DNA of 64,000 nucleotides from Pohlia nutans (GCA_022496805.1 CM040102.1:3301501-3365500); one strand, 5' to 3'; shown: positions 46,940 to 59,000, counted from the stretch's first letter. The notes: generated by a model from the sequence alone, not told the origin. Translations and numbers: made by a program.

Positions 46940-47492
46940 TTATGGTAAGAGCCTCTTTTCAGGGACTACTATAACTTTGACTATTATTAGATTTAACCGA
47001 AAAGTCAGCTCAAAGAGGAAAGTTTTAGCAAACTCCTCTTGAACTCCTCTTGAACTCATATGGAAATATAAATAGACCGAAAACTAGTTCATGATGAGTT
47101 GGGAGACAATCTAAAACAAGCCACTGTCATTATTCTCCACACCTCGCAATGACTTCCACACCTCTTACCAAAGCTCCAAGCCCATGGCCCACAAGGGGAC
47201 AAGTTATGACACGACACTATTCAACCCAATTATAGCTCAAAAGAGAGGTTAGAAGGAGGGCAAAAAGGGAGGTTAGATGGGCTTCTTTTCGGTCAACTCT
47301 ATTATGGTAACAATCTTTTCAGTAAAATTAAATTGTTTCAAGAACTTCTAAATACTATAGGTTAATATCTGGTTCAACACTAATGTGCCAAATAATTATT
47401 TTTTCATTTCAGCATTACAAACGATGCTATCTAAAAGTTCTTGAAACAGTATAATTTTAGTTGGAAAGTAATAAGGTCCTGTGATTCAAGCT
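46940..47492. other. Intergenic, downstream of the PI-synthase-like gene
   Basis: No supported feature. A short inverted word (AGAACTTCTA...) occurs at about 47,340 and 47,432. Confidence 0.45.
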
Positions 47493-50400
47493 TTATAATA
47501 GTGTTGGTTCCAGAGAATTTGTGCCCATACCATGTGCCAGCAAAAGGATCTTGCTTCTGGATCTAGTTCTTCTCCCAGAGCGACTTCTGGAGCGTCTTGG
47601 GTGCCGGGTAGTACATGGAGTGATGTGAATGTGAGGTTGGGCAGGTGGCATGTCATGACAACAATGCTTTTGTTGATCAAAATGTACACACATATCTGTT
47701 GCAAGCCTTATCTGCAAAAATAAATATAAATAAATAAAAATAAATAAAAAAACCCATAATACCCAGAGTAAGGAAATATTATTGATAGGGAACCAGTGGT
47801 CAACAAAGGCAAGGAGATGTCAACACTGCTTCTGTTAAAAGTGCACATACAACGTTAAAAGTGCATGTGATTATGCAATTTTATAGGATTGGTGATCACC
47901 AACCTTCTTATCATGTAGTTTTTGAAGTTTATATTGTCAATTGAAGGAGATTGACAATCATCAACTTCTTTATTGTGCAATTTTTTTTTAACCCCTAAAC
48001 GTCCCAGCGTTCAGAAGCTGGATCACGAACAGATTCAAAACCTTGCAACTTTCTCATACAACCTTGGATGACTTTCATCCAAATCACTTTGGTAAGCCTG
48101 TTAAATTCTCTACCAATTACAATGAATCTCTTGTGATGGGAAGCTGTTGATAATATTGGAGAGGCCTCTAACTGCAAATATGTCAAATTTGTTGGGTAGA
48201 TTTTATGCTTGCAATAGTCCTTTCATGTACACCTCATGTACATCTAAGCCATGCTAATACCTATTTTCAAGGCTAGCATCTACTTGTGTTCACAGGGTCG
48301 GAATGTTTAGGGGTTAAAGTACAAAAGTTGGTATGCACTTTTCATGGAAGCGGTGTTGAGGGTCATACCTCATCAAGGGTGGCCAGCTGCCTTATGAAGT
48401 AACCCGGAGCTGCCATGGCCAAGCTCTTGAAATATTTTGAATGCATACAACTTGTATTCGTCAGGAGATCTAGTTTGACAGGATGTCCGTGCTGCAACCG
48501 AAATGCACATAAGAATCAATTTCCAGGCACTTAAGAGAGGTATCAGAAGGAGGCAATTTCAGAATTGCGTCCCAAAACTCTAAAATTCTACTACTTTGGG
48601 GAAAAAATAAATCATGAACTTGCAATCACACAAAAGCCATAATGAATAGAAGGGTAAGATTATGTACCTCCATCCAATCAAAAGAGACGAGATAAAGGGT
48701 CATGTACATAGTCTGCACATACCAATCAAGACATTAACGATTTCTACCTCCTCAGAAAGCACTACACTAATAACGATATTTGGTGTTAGTCATCCAATAG
48801 TATTACACTTACCCTATTGAAAAACCACTTCCAATCTAAATGTCTAGTTCACATTTAGCATTGGTAATATTAGAGACTTGTCATATTAGAAGATGTTAAA
48901 AGCAAGTGTCTATCAAACTAAAGGAATGACAAGAAAGATAAGGAGACTTTTATTTTTTATACAAGCATGCTACGGAAAGATAGCGCATGAAAGATAGCAT
49001 AGCAATGAAGAAGCAAGTATTTTACTAGGGACTATTGTTTGGAAGTCCATGAAATGGAGAAAAGGAAGAACTTTTTATTTATTATTCATGCCATATGGAC
49101 TAGCACGGTATGATTGTGAACATTTAGTGTTAGTATTTGTAATTAGTGTTACCAACACAACATTCGTGTAGCAGTTTGAGTTTCAATAGGTTCAGTCTAT
49201 GAAAAGCATCAACAGACAGAAAATGAATGGTACCTAGAAAATGCATACACTTACTTCCTGACTAAGTGCACAAAACAGCCGAAAAAGAGGGTTTCTGTAG
49301 AGAGGCTTCTCGAATTGGTGCAAGTGAAGACAGTGACATCTCTTGCTCATCACCTCACTGCATGTACATGAAGAAATTCAGTTGGACAGAGCCCCAAATG
49401 GAAAAAATCGTAGGTATGCCTAGATTTCAAGATAACCTTAAAATTTAGCAATATAGCTACGTTGGGAAATTCCCTGTTGCAAATCTCACCAATAAATCCT
49501 GAACCAGTGGCTGACAATATCCATTTCCAGAAGCAGAACAAACACTTTGAAGTCTCTCCTGTAGTGGAATCAAAACAAGCACATGTTTCAGCTGATGCTC
49601 AATTACACATGCCACTTTTTAGATAGCAAAACAGCTCTCTACATTCCAACTGAGCTCATGCAAGAAAACAATTTTCAAATATGTTCGAGATGACGTGCAC
49701 TCACTTGTAAAGATGTGTGAGGACGATCAATAGCCCCGTGTTGCTGGCTCTGCTCAAATCAATGAAAGCAATGTCCCAAATAAGACAAAAGCATTGCATT
49801 TTTTTAAACCCGTCAAGGACCCAGGATTCATAGCTTTAAAATGACAAATTCAATTGATAATATCATAAAAAAATCAATAATTCAGATGGGACCAGATTTT
49901 ATTTTACTGAAGAACATTGTAATAAAACAAAGAAATGTGACAAAAAGAAGTCCACATAGGATCTACTCAAAAACTGCTTAAAAAAAACATGAGGCCCAAT
50001 TAGGGCTTCTTGGTCGCGTAGGGGTTAAAGATCTAGAAGTAGCATGATATCTCTAGAAATACGAAACCATTTTAACCCCTAAAGGAACAAGGATTCATGG
50101 TTTCAAAATGACAAATTCAATCAATAATACTGTAGAAAATATAATTTAGATAAGACCAAATTTTGTATAACTAGAATCAGTGAAGAACATTGCATGTGTT
50201 GGTCAAAAAACATATAAATTTAGACAAAAAGAAGTCCACATAGAACCTACTCAAAACTGCTAAAAAAACACGAGGCCCAATTTGGGCTTCTTGGTCCTTT
50301 AGGGGTTAACATCACAAGGGCATGAATATTGATACCTTGAAGAAACATGGGCTAACACGTCTCCATATGTTGAAGCTGCATCCATATAGAAAGTGATAAG

Positions 50401-50930
50401 CCAAATTGTCACAATGCAAAGACTGCAACGCTGATTGCATTTTAATGTGTACAACGTCATCTCATCAACAAAAAGAAACTAGGCAAGCTTCAGCACTTAC
50501 AGCAATTCATTAGGTGTGCAAGATGCCTGCTCAATTCATTAGCCGCAAAGCTGCACAAAAAAAGCTCATCAGAGGCACATCGTTACCATGCATTTCCAAA
50601 TCAAATGATTTAGTCAGTGCTAGTCAGCTTACCAAATCGAATACAAAGCGGTAAACGCCTTTTTGTCGGTGAAGGCCACTGAAAAAGCTTTCACCAATGC
50701 TGCAATCCTTATGTAAGCTGCAGGCTGTAACTTTAGTTAGAAACAAACCCATCGATTGCAGAAAAAAATCATTTAGTAGAATACAATCAAGTAATCAGAT
50801 GGAGTGTGCAGTTCATACTGAAGATGTTTGGTAGCCAAAGATATACAGGCCAATGCCATTTCCTTCTCGATGCCAGTGAAATATGATGCCAATGCTTTCT
50901 CAATGCTTGTCTCCCCATTTTCAGAAGCAT
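47493..50930 (-). CDS. Phosphatidylinositol-synthase-like protein, catalytic motif lost
   Basis: Ten exons on the minus strand: 50,930-50,819, 50,717-50,633, 50,550-50,501, 50,375-50,336, 49,749-49,705, 49,558-49,490, 49,357-49,255, 48,712-48,668, 48,491-48,369 and 47,711-47,493 (stop). Every junction is in phase with GT-AG. The 296-residue product follows CDP-diacylglycerol-inositol 3-phosphatidyltransferase throughout: VYLWLPNIFTYIR near the start, LLLEMDIVSHWFRIYC in the middle, ATDMCVHFD near the end. Known members make phosphatidylinositol in the ER membrane using the motif D-x2-D-G-x2-A-R-x8-G-x3-D-x3-D. Here that motif keeps exact spacing but reads N70-x2-S73-R74-x2-A77-H78-x8-G87-x3-A91-x3-S95: all four Asp, the first Gly and the Arg are replaced. 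The C-terminal extension carries RSRSRSGRRTRSRSK. No stop or frameshift is seen. It is a pseudo-enzyme or a very recently silenced gene. Confidence 0.75.
48002..48313. mobile_element. TTAA-flanked MITE in the last intron
   Basis: It lies between TTAA sites, with termini CCCCTAAACGTCC and AATGTTTAGGGG, in the last intron of the PI-synthase-like gene. Same terminus subfamily as 40,595-40,843. Confidence 0.7.
49806..50024. mobile_element. Degenerate TTAA-type MITE in intron
   Basis: Interior matches 50,076-50,305 (ATTCAATTGATAAT, GACAAAAAGAAGTCCACAT, CAATTAGGGCTTCTTGGTC). The left end is eroded; the right end is GGGG-TTAA. Confidence 0.65.
50076..50305. mobile_element. TTAA-flanked MITE in intron (230 bp)
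   Basis: TTAA on both sides, with termini CCCCTAAAGGAAC and GGTCCTTTAGGGG. It sits in the same intron as the previous copy, between exons 4 and 5 of the PI-synthase-like gene. Confidence 0.75.
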
Positions 50931-52314
50931 AACTGAAAGCTCAGGAATACCACTCTGCTACAAAAACATTTGAGCCCTTCTCAAACATGTCCAGAATTTC
51001 AGCTGCAAGCCAGTTATTACTGTCTGAACTCCCAAAATTGCATCAAGAGTGAAATAAAACCGAGCAGAGTCGATGAATCAAGGTCTCCATAGTTCTTGCA
51101 ATTGAAAATGTTCAATATGAAGAGATGCCGAAATTGGATCCAGCCAGAACCGAGCAGAATCAACGTCTCCATAGTTCTTGCAATTGAAAGTGTTCAAAAT
51201 ATGCCGAAAAAGGTTCGCCATAGACATCAAAACTGTGAAAACTCCGGCTGCAAGAATGAAGAATCCGGTGAAATGAGGGAATGAAGAATGGCCATAGCCG
51301 CCAATGTTAAAGAAGAAGACCCTCTCAATCTCCTACTTGAGGTCCCCAAACACTATCGAAGTGCGACTCTTGAAAAAGAAAAACCCTAATTCAGAACGCT
51401 CGCCTACAATCGAGGCTCACTCATCACTTTAGGAATATGCGGAAAGAATCCGCTGTCGACGAACGGTCGAAGCTCATCAATCGCTGGATTGCCTTGGTCC
51501 TTTGTTGCTTTTTTTTTTGATACAAATGAGATTTTACTTCAATTGACAAAAGCGAAAGGACCATAGACAATTGAAACCTTGGTCTTTGTTGCTTTTTTAG
51601 ATGCAAATGAGATTTTACTTCTATTGACAAAAGCAAAAGGACCATAGACAATTGAAACCTTGGCCCTTTGTTGCTTTTTTAGATACAAATGAGATTTTAC
51701 TTCAATTGACAAAAGCAAAAGGACCATAGACAATTGAAAACCTTGGTCCTTTGACAGTGAAACCTGAGTTTCAGCTGGTCGCCGGAGCCTTATCCAGTGT
51801 CGGACCTTGACGGTTGGAGCTTCGCAACGAATTTCTCTGTTTGTTGAGTGTGCCGAGTTTGGGGAAGACGAAAAGGCTTTGGCAACGGTGCGGGTTTGTC
51901 TCCGTTTGTGTGCGTGAGAACTTGGGGAACTTTGTCATCCGTTTCATCCGCTCTGCGACCACTCATTCTCTTTGGCCGTCCGTCTCTCACGACAGACGGA
52001 TTGTTTGTTTGCTCGGTTCTCCTCTTACTAACTTTGCAGCTTCCGTCAAAGCTTCTTAGTATTCTGGTTGAGGCCGCGCGGGCGCCTCGCGTTGTAGCCG
52101 GCGCCATGACTTTGTTTTGACAGGGGAGGAGTGAGTTCTTCGCTTTCTCCATCGTTTCCGATTCTCAACAAGGTATATATTGGCTTTTGTCTCTGAAATC
52201 CCTGTATAAATAGTAAAAACATTCGGGTCTTTTTCAAGTCCGAGGATGATCTTTTCAGCGGAGAGCTTCTATATCAATATTAGGGTTCAACGGAAGCAAT
52301 TCAATAACCCTTGC
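50931..52314. promoter_or_regulatory. Divergent region between the PI-synthase-like and plastid genes
   Basis: Both neighbours are transcribed outward, so the leaders and promoters lie here. A unit of about 92 bp is duplicated at 51,057-51,205 (CTCCATAGTTCTTGCAATTGAAA word). Three 83-bp tandem units follow at 51,492-51,741. The GC-richer stretch 51,780-52,150 has overlapping open frames on both strands with no recognisable domain. Confidence 0.45.
51492..51741. repeat. Three tandem units of 81-85 bp
   Basis: Units start at 51,492, 51,577 and 51,658, and a fourth partial unit at 51,741. Each contains CTTTGTTGCTTTTTT, CAAATGAGATTTTACTT and AAAGGACCATAGACAATTGAA. Confidence 0.9.
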
Positions 52315-53045
52315 GTTTAGTTTTTCTCTGGTTGGGTAGCTCAAACACCAGGAAGATGAGGTTTGCAAGATCTGGGTGTAGAATTCTCTTGTTTGAATAT
52401 CATTTTGAACGCATTCAGAGGAGGGATACTTTGTCGAAATGAATTCTAGTTTCTATTTTAGTTCGGAACGCCATTCTGTGCGAATTTTCTGAAGCTCTCA
52501 CGCTGCAATCAATTGTCTTTGTTGAGATGATGGCCACATTGGTAACGTAACCCTTGCTTTTACTTTAGTGGCTCTTTCTCTAAGAAGACTGGCATGGTAG
52601 CTCAAACAAGGGAGATGAGTAGCCTGGCGAGGTTTGCAAGATCTAGGTGTAGGATTCTGTCTGGGTTGAACGCATTCAGAAGAGGGGTACTTTGTCGTCG
52701 AAATCAATTCTAGTACTCCCTCCGTGCCTAAGTTATTGTCATGTTTGAAAGTGCTGTTTTAAGTAGGTCAAAAAAATACTTCCTTGTGCCTAATTTTATT
52801 TAGGTTGCAATGAACATATGCAATGTTCTTCAATCATTCTAGTGACATAATTTGGAACCTTTTTAATCATGTTTCTTACAATATGATCAATGAAATTGGC
52901 TCAAAGAAATACCAAGCAAACAAGTTGGACAATAACTTTGGGACGGAGGGAGTATGTTTTTTTAGTTCGGAACAGAATTATGAGGCGTTTTGTATTTGGA
53001 GCTAATTCTTTCTGTTTTATTTAGATGATGGCCACATTGGTGGGG
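52315..53045 (+). repeat. Tandemly duplicated gene leader, start codon included
   Basis: Copy A (52,315-52,550) and copy B (52,555-53,045) share ordered blocks: GGTAGCTCAAAC, GAGGTTTGCAAGATCT, GAACGCATTCAGA, TACTTTGTCG, TTTTAGTTCGGAAC and ATGATGGCCACATTGGT. Copy B leads into the long plastid gene. Copy A's ATG (52,527) opens a frame of seven codons and stops at 52,548-52,550, so it would act as an upstream ORF. Copy B alone contains a Stowaway-like element. Confidence 0.8.
52716..52952. mobile_element. Stowaway-like (Tc1/mariner) MITE
   Basis: The ends are CTCCCTCCGTGCC and GGGACGGAGGGAG, flanked by TA: the canonical plant Stowaway arrangement. The unoccupied counterpart is visible in duplicate copy A (TTCTAG followed directly by the TTTTAGTTCGG block). 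The interior resembles that of the TTAA MITEs nearby. Confidence 0.85.
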
Positions 53046-56000
53046 GAGCTGCCACTCGGTTTGAAACATGGAGGCGCGAGGGGGGTGTGGTCACCACGGG
53101 AGAGGCGGTTCAAGGTGTCGGTCAAAATGGTTCACAAGAAGATGGGATTAGGGTTTGGAATGCAGGCTTCCAGCAGGGTGAGGAATGGAGTTGCTGTAAG
53201 AGCTGCTGCTGCAAGTTTTACGGAGAAACCGATGTTGAGAGAATTGAAGGGCTTTTTAGTGGAGGAGCTTCGGTTCCAGGCGATGAGGTTGCGTGTCATG
53301 GAGCCTGCAAATGCAGCTTCTGTGGAAGAGTATCTGCAGTTCCTGGTGGACAGCAAGAAGGTGTATGAAACTATGGAGGCGATTGTCATGCATTCCTCCT
53401 GTGAGTCTCACTTCAATTAACCCCTAAAGGACCATAAGGCCCCCAGGGGGCCTCTTGTTTTTTTGGCAGTTTTGAGTAGATTTTATGTAGACTTCCTTTT
53501 GATCAAATTTGTTTGTTTTTTCACCAAAACATGCAATGTTCTTCACTGATTCTGGAGATATAAAATTTGGTCCAAGCTGAATTATATTTTTCACAATATG
53601 ATCATTTAAATTTGTCATTTTAAAACCACGAATCCTTGGTCCTTTAGGGGCTAAGTTACCAATTTAGCACGGTCATGTTCCTTTAGCAGCTCATGTCTTG
53701 GATCAATTTTCTTTCTTTTTTGACCAGCACATGGATGGTTTAACCCCTATAGGATAAGGAAGCCGAGATTGGCCCTCATGTTTTTTTAGCAGTTTTGAGT
53801 AGGTCCTATGTGGACTTCTTTTGGTTCAAATTTCTTTGTTGTTTGACCAACACATGCAATGTTGTTCACTGATTCCGGTGATATAAAATTTGGTCTCATC
53901 TGAATTATTGATGTTTCACAATATGATCAGTTGAATTAGTCATTTTAAAACCATGAATCCTTGGAACTGATATAAAATTTGGTACTCTCTGAATTCTATT
54001 ATTTTCACAATGTGATCAATTGAATCGGTCATTTAGGAGTTAGACTTTACAACAAGGAAAGGAAATGTTAGGCCCTGATGAATCTTGTTTCAACTAACAA
54101 CAAAGAGAGGAAGTTTGTAGGAGTCCTTATCACGTGCCTTGAGTCAATTGCTCGGTAAAATTGTTATTTTCGTGTGTCGGTGAGGATATATATATGAAGA
54201 ACCACCATTTGCTTTGGTTGACTTCGAGCATTATCACATCTAGTGATTTCGGTTACATTGTGGGAGTTTCGGTTCTAAGTTTTTTCTCTGTTTGATGCCC
54301 TGGTGCAGATGAGCTTTTTAGAAAGGCCGAATTGGTGCGAGCAAGAAGGCTGACAACGGAACTACATTGGTTCGCAAGCCAAGGTTACAAAATCCCTGAG
54401 GCAGGACCAGCTGGAGTTTTGTATGGAAATCACTTGACGGAGCTCTCTCAGACGAACCTTCCTGCCTTCATTAGCCATCTTCGCAATGTCTACTTTGCTC
54501 ATTCGCCTGGCGATCACTTTCTTGTACAAAAGGTGTGTGCTACAAAGTGTTGCATAGTCTTGCTCAGAAAGTGGTCATTTCAAGTATGGGAAGCTTATTA
54601 TTGTTGTTGTGTGCATAGTCATCTCATTCATCAGATGACAGGGTTTTGCAGGGGTGGCTGAAGGATTAGCCAGTGGGAACGTTCAAACGAAAGGAAAAGA
54701 AGGATTCATGCTGGCTGGAAGGATGCTATTGATTTGGGGCGCATCAGTGTGTGTGGCTCTGTGGGCATGCGGTACGATTGAGCTCCTGAACAAGGTTTAG
54801 AATGAAGAGAAAAAAGATGAATAATGAGGAGAAGGTTAACCCCTAAAGGACCAAGGATTCATGGTTTTAAAAAGAAAAATTCAATCAATCTTATTGTGAA
54901 AAATCAATAATTCAGATGGGACCAAATTTTATATCAGTGAAGAACATTGCATGTGTTTGTTCAAAATCAAATAAATTTTGAACAAAGTATACGTATGGCC
55001 TACTCAAAACTGCTGAAAAAATTGAGGCCCAATTTGGGCTTCTTGGTCCTTTAGGGGTTAACTGCACTGGGGTTTTGTTTCTAATTTTTAATTTTTTTGT
55101 TTTAATCGAGAACTGAACTGATGGCACCGTTGGATTGCTGTCAGGTAATAGGCCAGCCTATGCAAGTGAAGGTGGCTCAGGGGTACTGGCGCCACCTCTA
55201 ATAGGCAACATGAAAACGTCTCTAGTAGAGACGTTGAAAGCCATGTGGCCCAAGACACAACAGGTTTTGGAAGTTCTGAGAGATCAAGGGCTTTTTCTGT
55301 CCCTACTGCTCGCCTTGTCTGCGTTCTTTTCTATGGCGGAGACTTCAATCACTACACTCTGGCCATGGAAGGTATGAAATCCTCGTCACATGCATCTTGA
55401 TTGATATGAGACCCCAAACCACGCAGATCTGTGACTTCAGTTTAAAGATTGTGAGCATGGAATGTAATGTATCAGGTTCGTGAACTTGCGGAGAAGGAAG
55501 GAGAAGGTGGAGTTTTCCAAGTGCTTCGTCAAGATGTGACTCGCTTCCTAACCACCATTCTTATTGGCACAACGTTAGTACTGGCTTCTCCATCTTGTTC
55601 TCAGTTTTATATTCATGTGATTTTTTCGAGGTCTTGTCTGCTCAAATATCAGATCTATTTTTCTGGAATGCACAAAAGTATCATGTTGCATTATCTATTA
55701 TGGTTAGTGGTGCACAGAAGTACCGAACGTTTCATACTTTAACCCCGAAAGGACCAAGAAGCCCGAATTGGGCCTCATGTTGTGTTTAGCTAGATTTTAA
55801 GTGGAGTTCCATTTGTTCAAATTTATTCATGTTCTGATTAACGCATGCAATGTTCTTCGCTGATTCCGATGATATAATATTTGGTCTCATTGGAATTATA
55901 ATCTTCACAATATGATCAGTTGAATTTGTCATTTTAAAGCGTCTTCCTATGCTAGCTCTGTTCATACATGATCTGATCGGCACTCAACCTGTTTTGTTCA

Positions 56001-59000
56001 TTTCAACAGGGTGGTCAACATTGCAGCAACAGCATTGGTGACTGAAGCAGCAACAGCCTTGTTTGGAGAAGCTGGCGTTACTGCTGCCACGGGTGTCATG
56101 ACGGTGGGTGCTCTTTGACCCCTTGGTTCTTAAGTTTCAAATTGTCATCCAACTGAATAATGCCTTTCGATCGGGTGGTTTAGGATGCCTCACCTACCAA
56201 GTCTTGAATGTGTGCTTATTACAATCAGTCCAAAGGATAATAATGCAAGATTCAAGTACCTTTGTGTAGACCTTGAGCAAGATCAAAGGGGAGGATCACA
56301 CTCTTGCTATGACCTTAATTGTAACGGGATTGTCTCTTTCTTTTAAAGGACGTTCAACTAGTGACATCCTTTTCGTGGTCAACATGCTTTGGTTATGTCG
56401 TGTGGCATATCTTCGCTAAGAACTTTAGAAGAGCACGGCTTTTTATGTACCAATTCACCTCTTGGAAGAGGATTTTAATGATTTTTTGGTATGGTGACCT
56501 TTGAATGGCTTGTACAGGTTGTGCTTCTTCTACTGACAGAGATTGCTCCGAAGAGCATTGCAGTGCATAATGCTACAGAAGTTGCGCGAGTAGTGGTAAG
56601 TTGCTGATGACTCACTGTAGTTGATCTTTTTGCGTTTCAATTTAGTTTCATGAATTTTCTTTTCTGGGAAACCCACCCTTCTAGAGTCTTACTACAGAAG
56701 TGAAATTTCTTTCTGGTGCAGGTGAGACCTGTAGCTTGGCTTTCAGTGATTCTTTATCCGGTAGGACGTGTGGTGACTGCCATGTCGACAAGTCTGTTAA
56801 AGCTTCTGGGTTTAAAAAGCAGTGGGTGAGTTCAACATCGCATAATTTGACGGATGTTTTTTTCATAGCTGGTACCATATCATATGTGAATTGCGTCAGG
56901 GTTAGGTCAGCTCCTGTGGTATGAATGTCCGTTTTCTGCGTCCTTCCTTTTCTAAGTTCAAGTCTTAAGACAGATCTCAAGTTGGTTTCTATATTTTTCT
57001 AATATTTAGTGAATTAGGGTAGGTCCTAATTCTGACCCTTTAAGGATTCTTGACCATGAAAATTGATGTAATATATCTGAAATTTTTAGTCAGTGTAGCA
57101 AGTTAGAAACGATTGACTATCACCCAAATAAGCTCACAAGATCCATCATGTATTTATTTATTTTTAAACATACAAACAACAAACTTGAGTTGACCTTCTC
57201 AACCTTCATTGTGGGGTGCCTAAATATGACCCAAAAGCAAGAATGTGATTGGTCAATGCATAGCTGGAAAGGGACCTGAAAGGGCCGTTTTAAAGGGAAG
57301 GGAATTGGGGGTTGGGAACAGAATATGGTCATCTAATTCCATTCCTATGAGTTTTACAGGGAGCCGTTTGTGAGTGAAGATGAACTGAAGCTTATGTTGC
57401 GAGGAGCTGAACTGAGTGGGGCCATTGAAGAGGAGGAGCAGGTAAAAAAGTTGCTGCAGTGTACATAAAAGTTGTAGACCTTGCCATGAACTAGACTATA
57501 GTTGTATTAAAATGGGATTTGATGGCAAGTCTGCATATGAATCAACTTTTTATCTGGACTTACTGCAGTTTCTATTGAAATTACTCATGTAGGCTCTAGA
57601 AAATAATGCATCGGAGGTTGTTATAAGTGTACTGAGCCGAGCAAGTGAATCCTAAACCCTAAACCCTAAACCCTGGAGTGATGACACAGGACATGATCGA
57701 GAATGTTCTGGAAATCAAAGACACATATGTCCGTGAAGTTATGACACCCTTGGTAGATGTCGTTGCCATTGATTCGGCTGCAACTTTGCTAGAATTCCGC
57801 AACCTGTGGGTGAAGCATCAGTATTCCAGGTAGAATTTTATTCCCAGTTTTCTCGCAGTCTTGGCATGATCAGACTCCGCTTAGATAGTCCTTGGGGATT
57901 CATATTCACTTCCTGACCTGGAATATTCTTGTGTGGTGGAATCAGAGTACCAGTTTTTGAACGACGTATTGACAACATTGTTGGCATAGCATATGCCATG
58001 GACATGCTTGATTACGTGGAGCAGGTAAAGCATTCAATAGTTTAATTTGGACCCAGTCTTGTACTCTTGTAGTCTTTTGTGGGTGCCTCTAAACTGGAGT
58101 ATTATTCATTTGAGCAAGGTGTTTGAGTATATGAGGGATAGATTTGACTATTCATTGCAAGATGTAATTTTATGTATCTGAGATTTAGTTGCCTTCTTGG
58201 TTGCAGGTGGAATTGCTACAGAGAATGAATGTTGGACGCATTGCTCACAGACCAGCTTACTTCGTTCCAGGTGAGCAGGCCTTTGATTGCATGTATTTGA
58301 AGATTATGGGTATACTATTTGTGCCATGTGCCACTTTTTGATCACTACTTATCAGAGTCTTACATTTAAAAATCTGATATGTACACTGTTGGCACAAATA
58401 GGGTGGCTTACCTCAGTCTTGAAAATTTGCAACCCCAACCTCTATGTAGTTGGTTGGGATATTTTATCCTTCGCAGAGAAGATGAGTTCTAGGTTATGAA
58501 TTACTAAGTTGTTGTGATTATGAGTTGGTCATGCAGACTCGATGTCGGTATGGAATCTGTTGAGGGAGTTCAGGATACGGAAAGTACACATGGCCATCGT
58601 GCTCAATGAGTATGGTGGCACCGTTGGGGTAAGCCTCTGATTGAAGAGACTTGATACCACGTGTAAAGTTTATTGCGTTCTTTGTCCGAATGAAATACAT
58701 ATTGCATGACTTAAGGGTGTTTTGACCTCTAGGTTCCTGAAGGTTGTTTTTGCTCTTGATCGACGTGTTTGTGTACTGATGGAAACCAGAAATTCATGAT
58801 AATTATGTTGATTTCAGGTTGTAACACTGGAAGATGTTGTGGAAGAGATTGTTGGCGAGATTTTCGATGAGAATGATTCGAAGGTTGGTTGGTGGTTTAG
58901 GACCTTCCTCATTTTTCTGTCTGTACTTCCCAAAGCATATGCAATTTCATTTTTCTCATTTGGAAATTCATAGCCTGTAAGCAGAGTATGTATCATGTGT

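Noticed and set aside
50819..50930. Alternative reading of the first PI-synthase-like exon as SIEKALASYFTGIEKEMALA
   Set aside because: That frame is open and helical-looking, but it does not join in phase to the next exon, whereas the overlapping frame gives the family's YLWLPNIFTYIR motif.
51492..51741. Regularly spaced repeats that could suggest a CRISPR array
   Set aside because: The whole 83-bp unit is repeated, with no unique spacers, in a eukaryotic context.
51790..52152. 120-codon minus-strand frame and overlapping plus-strand frames upstream of the plastid gene
   Set aside because: GC-richer leader sequence open on both strands at once; no domain and no splice partner supports either strand.
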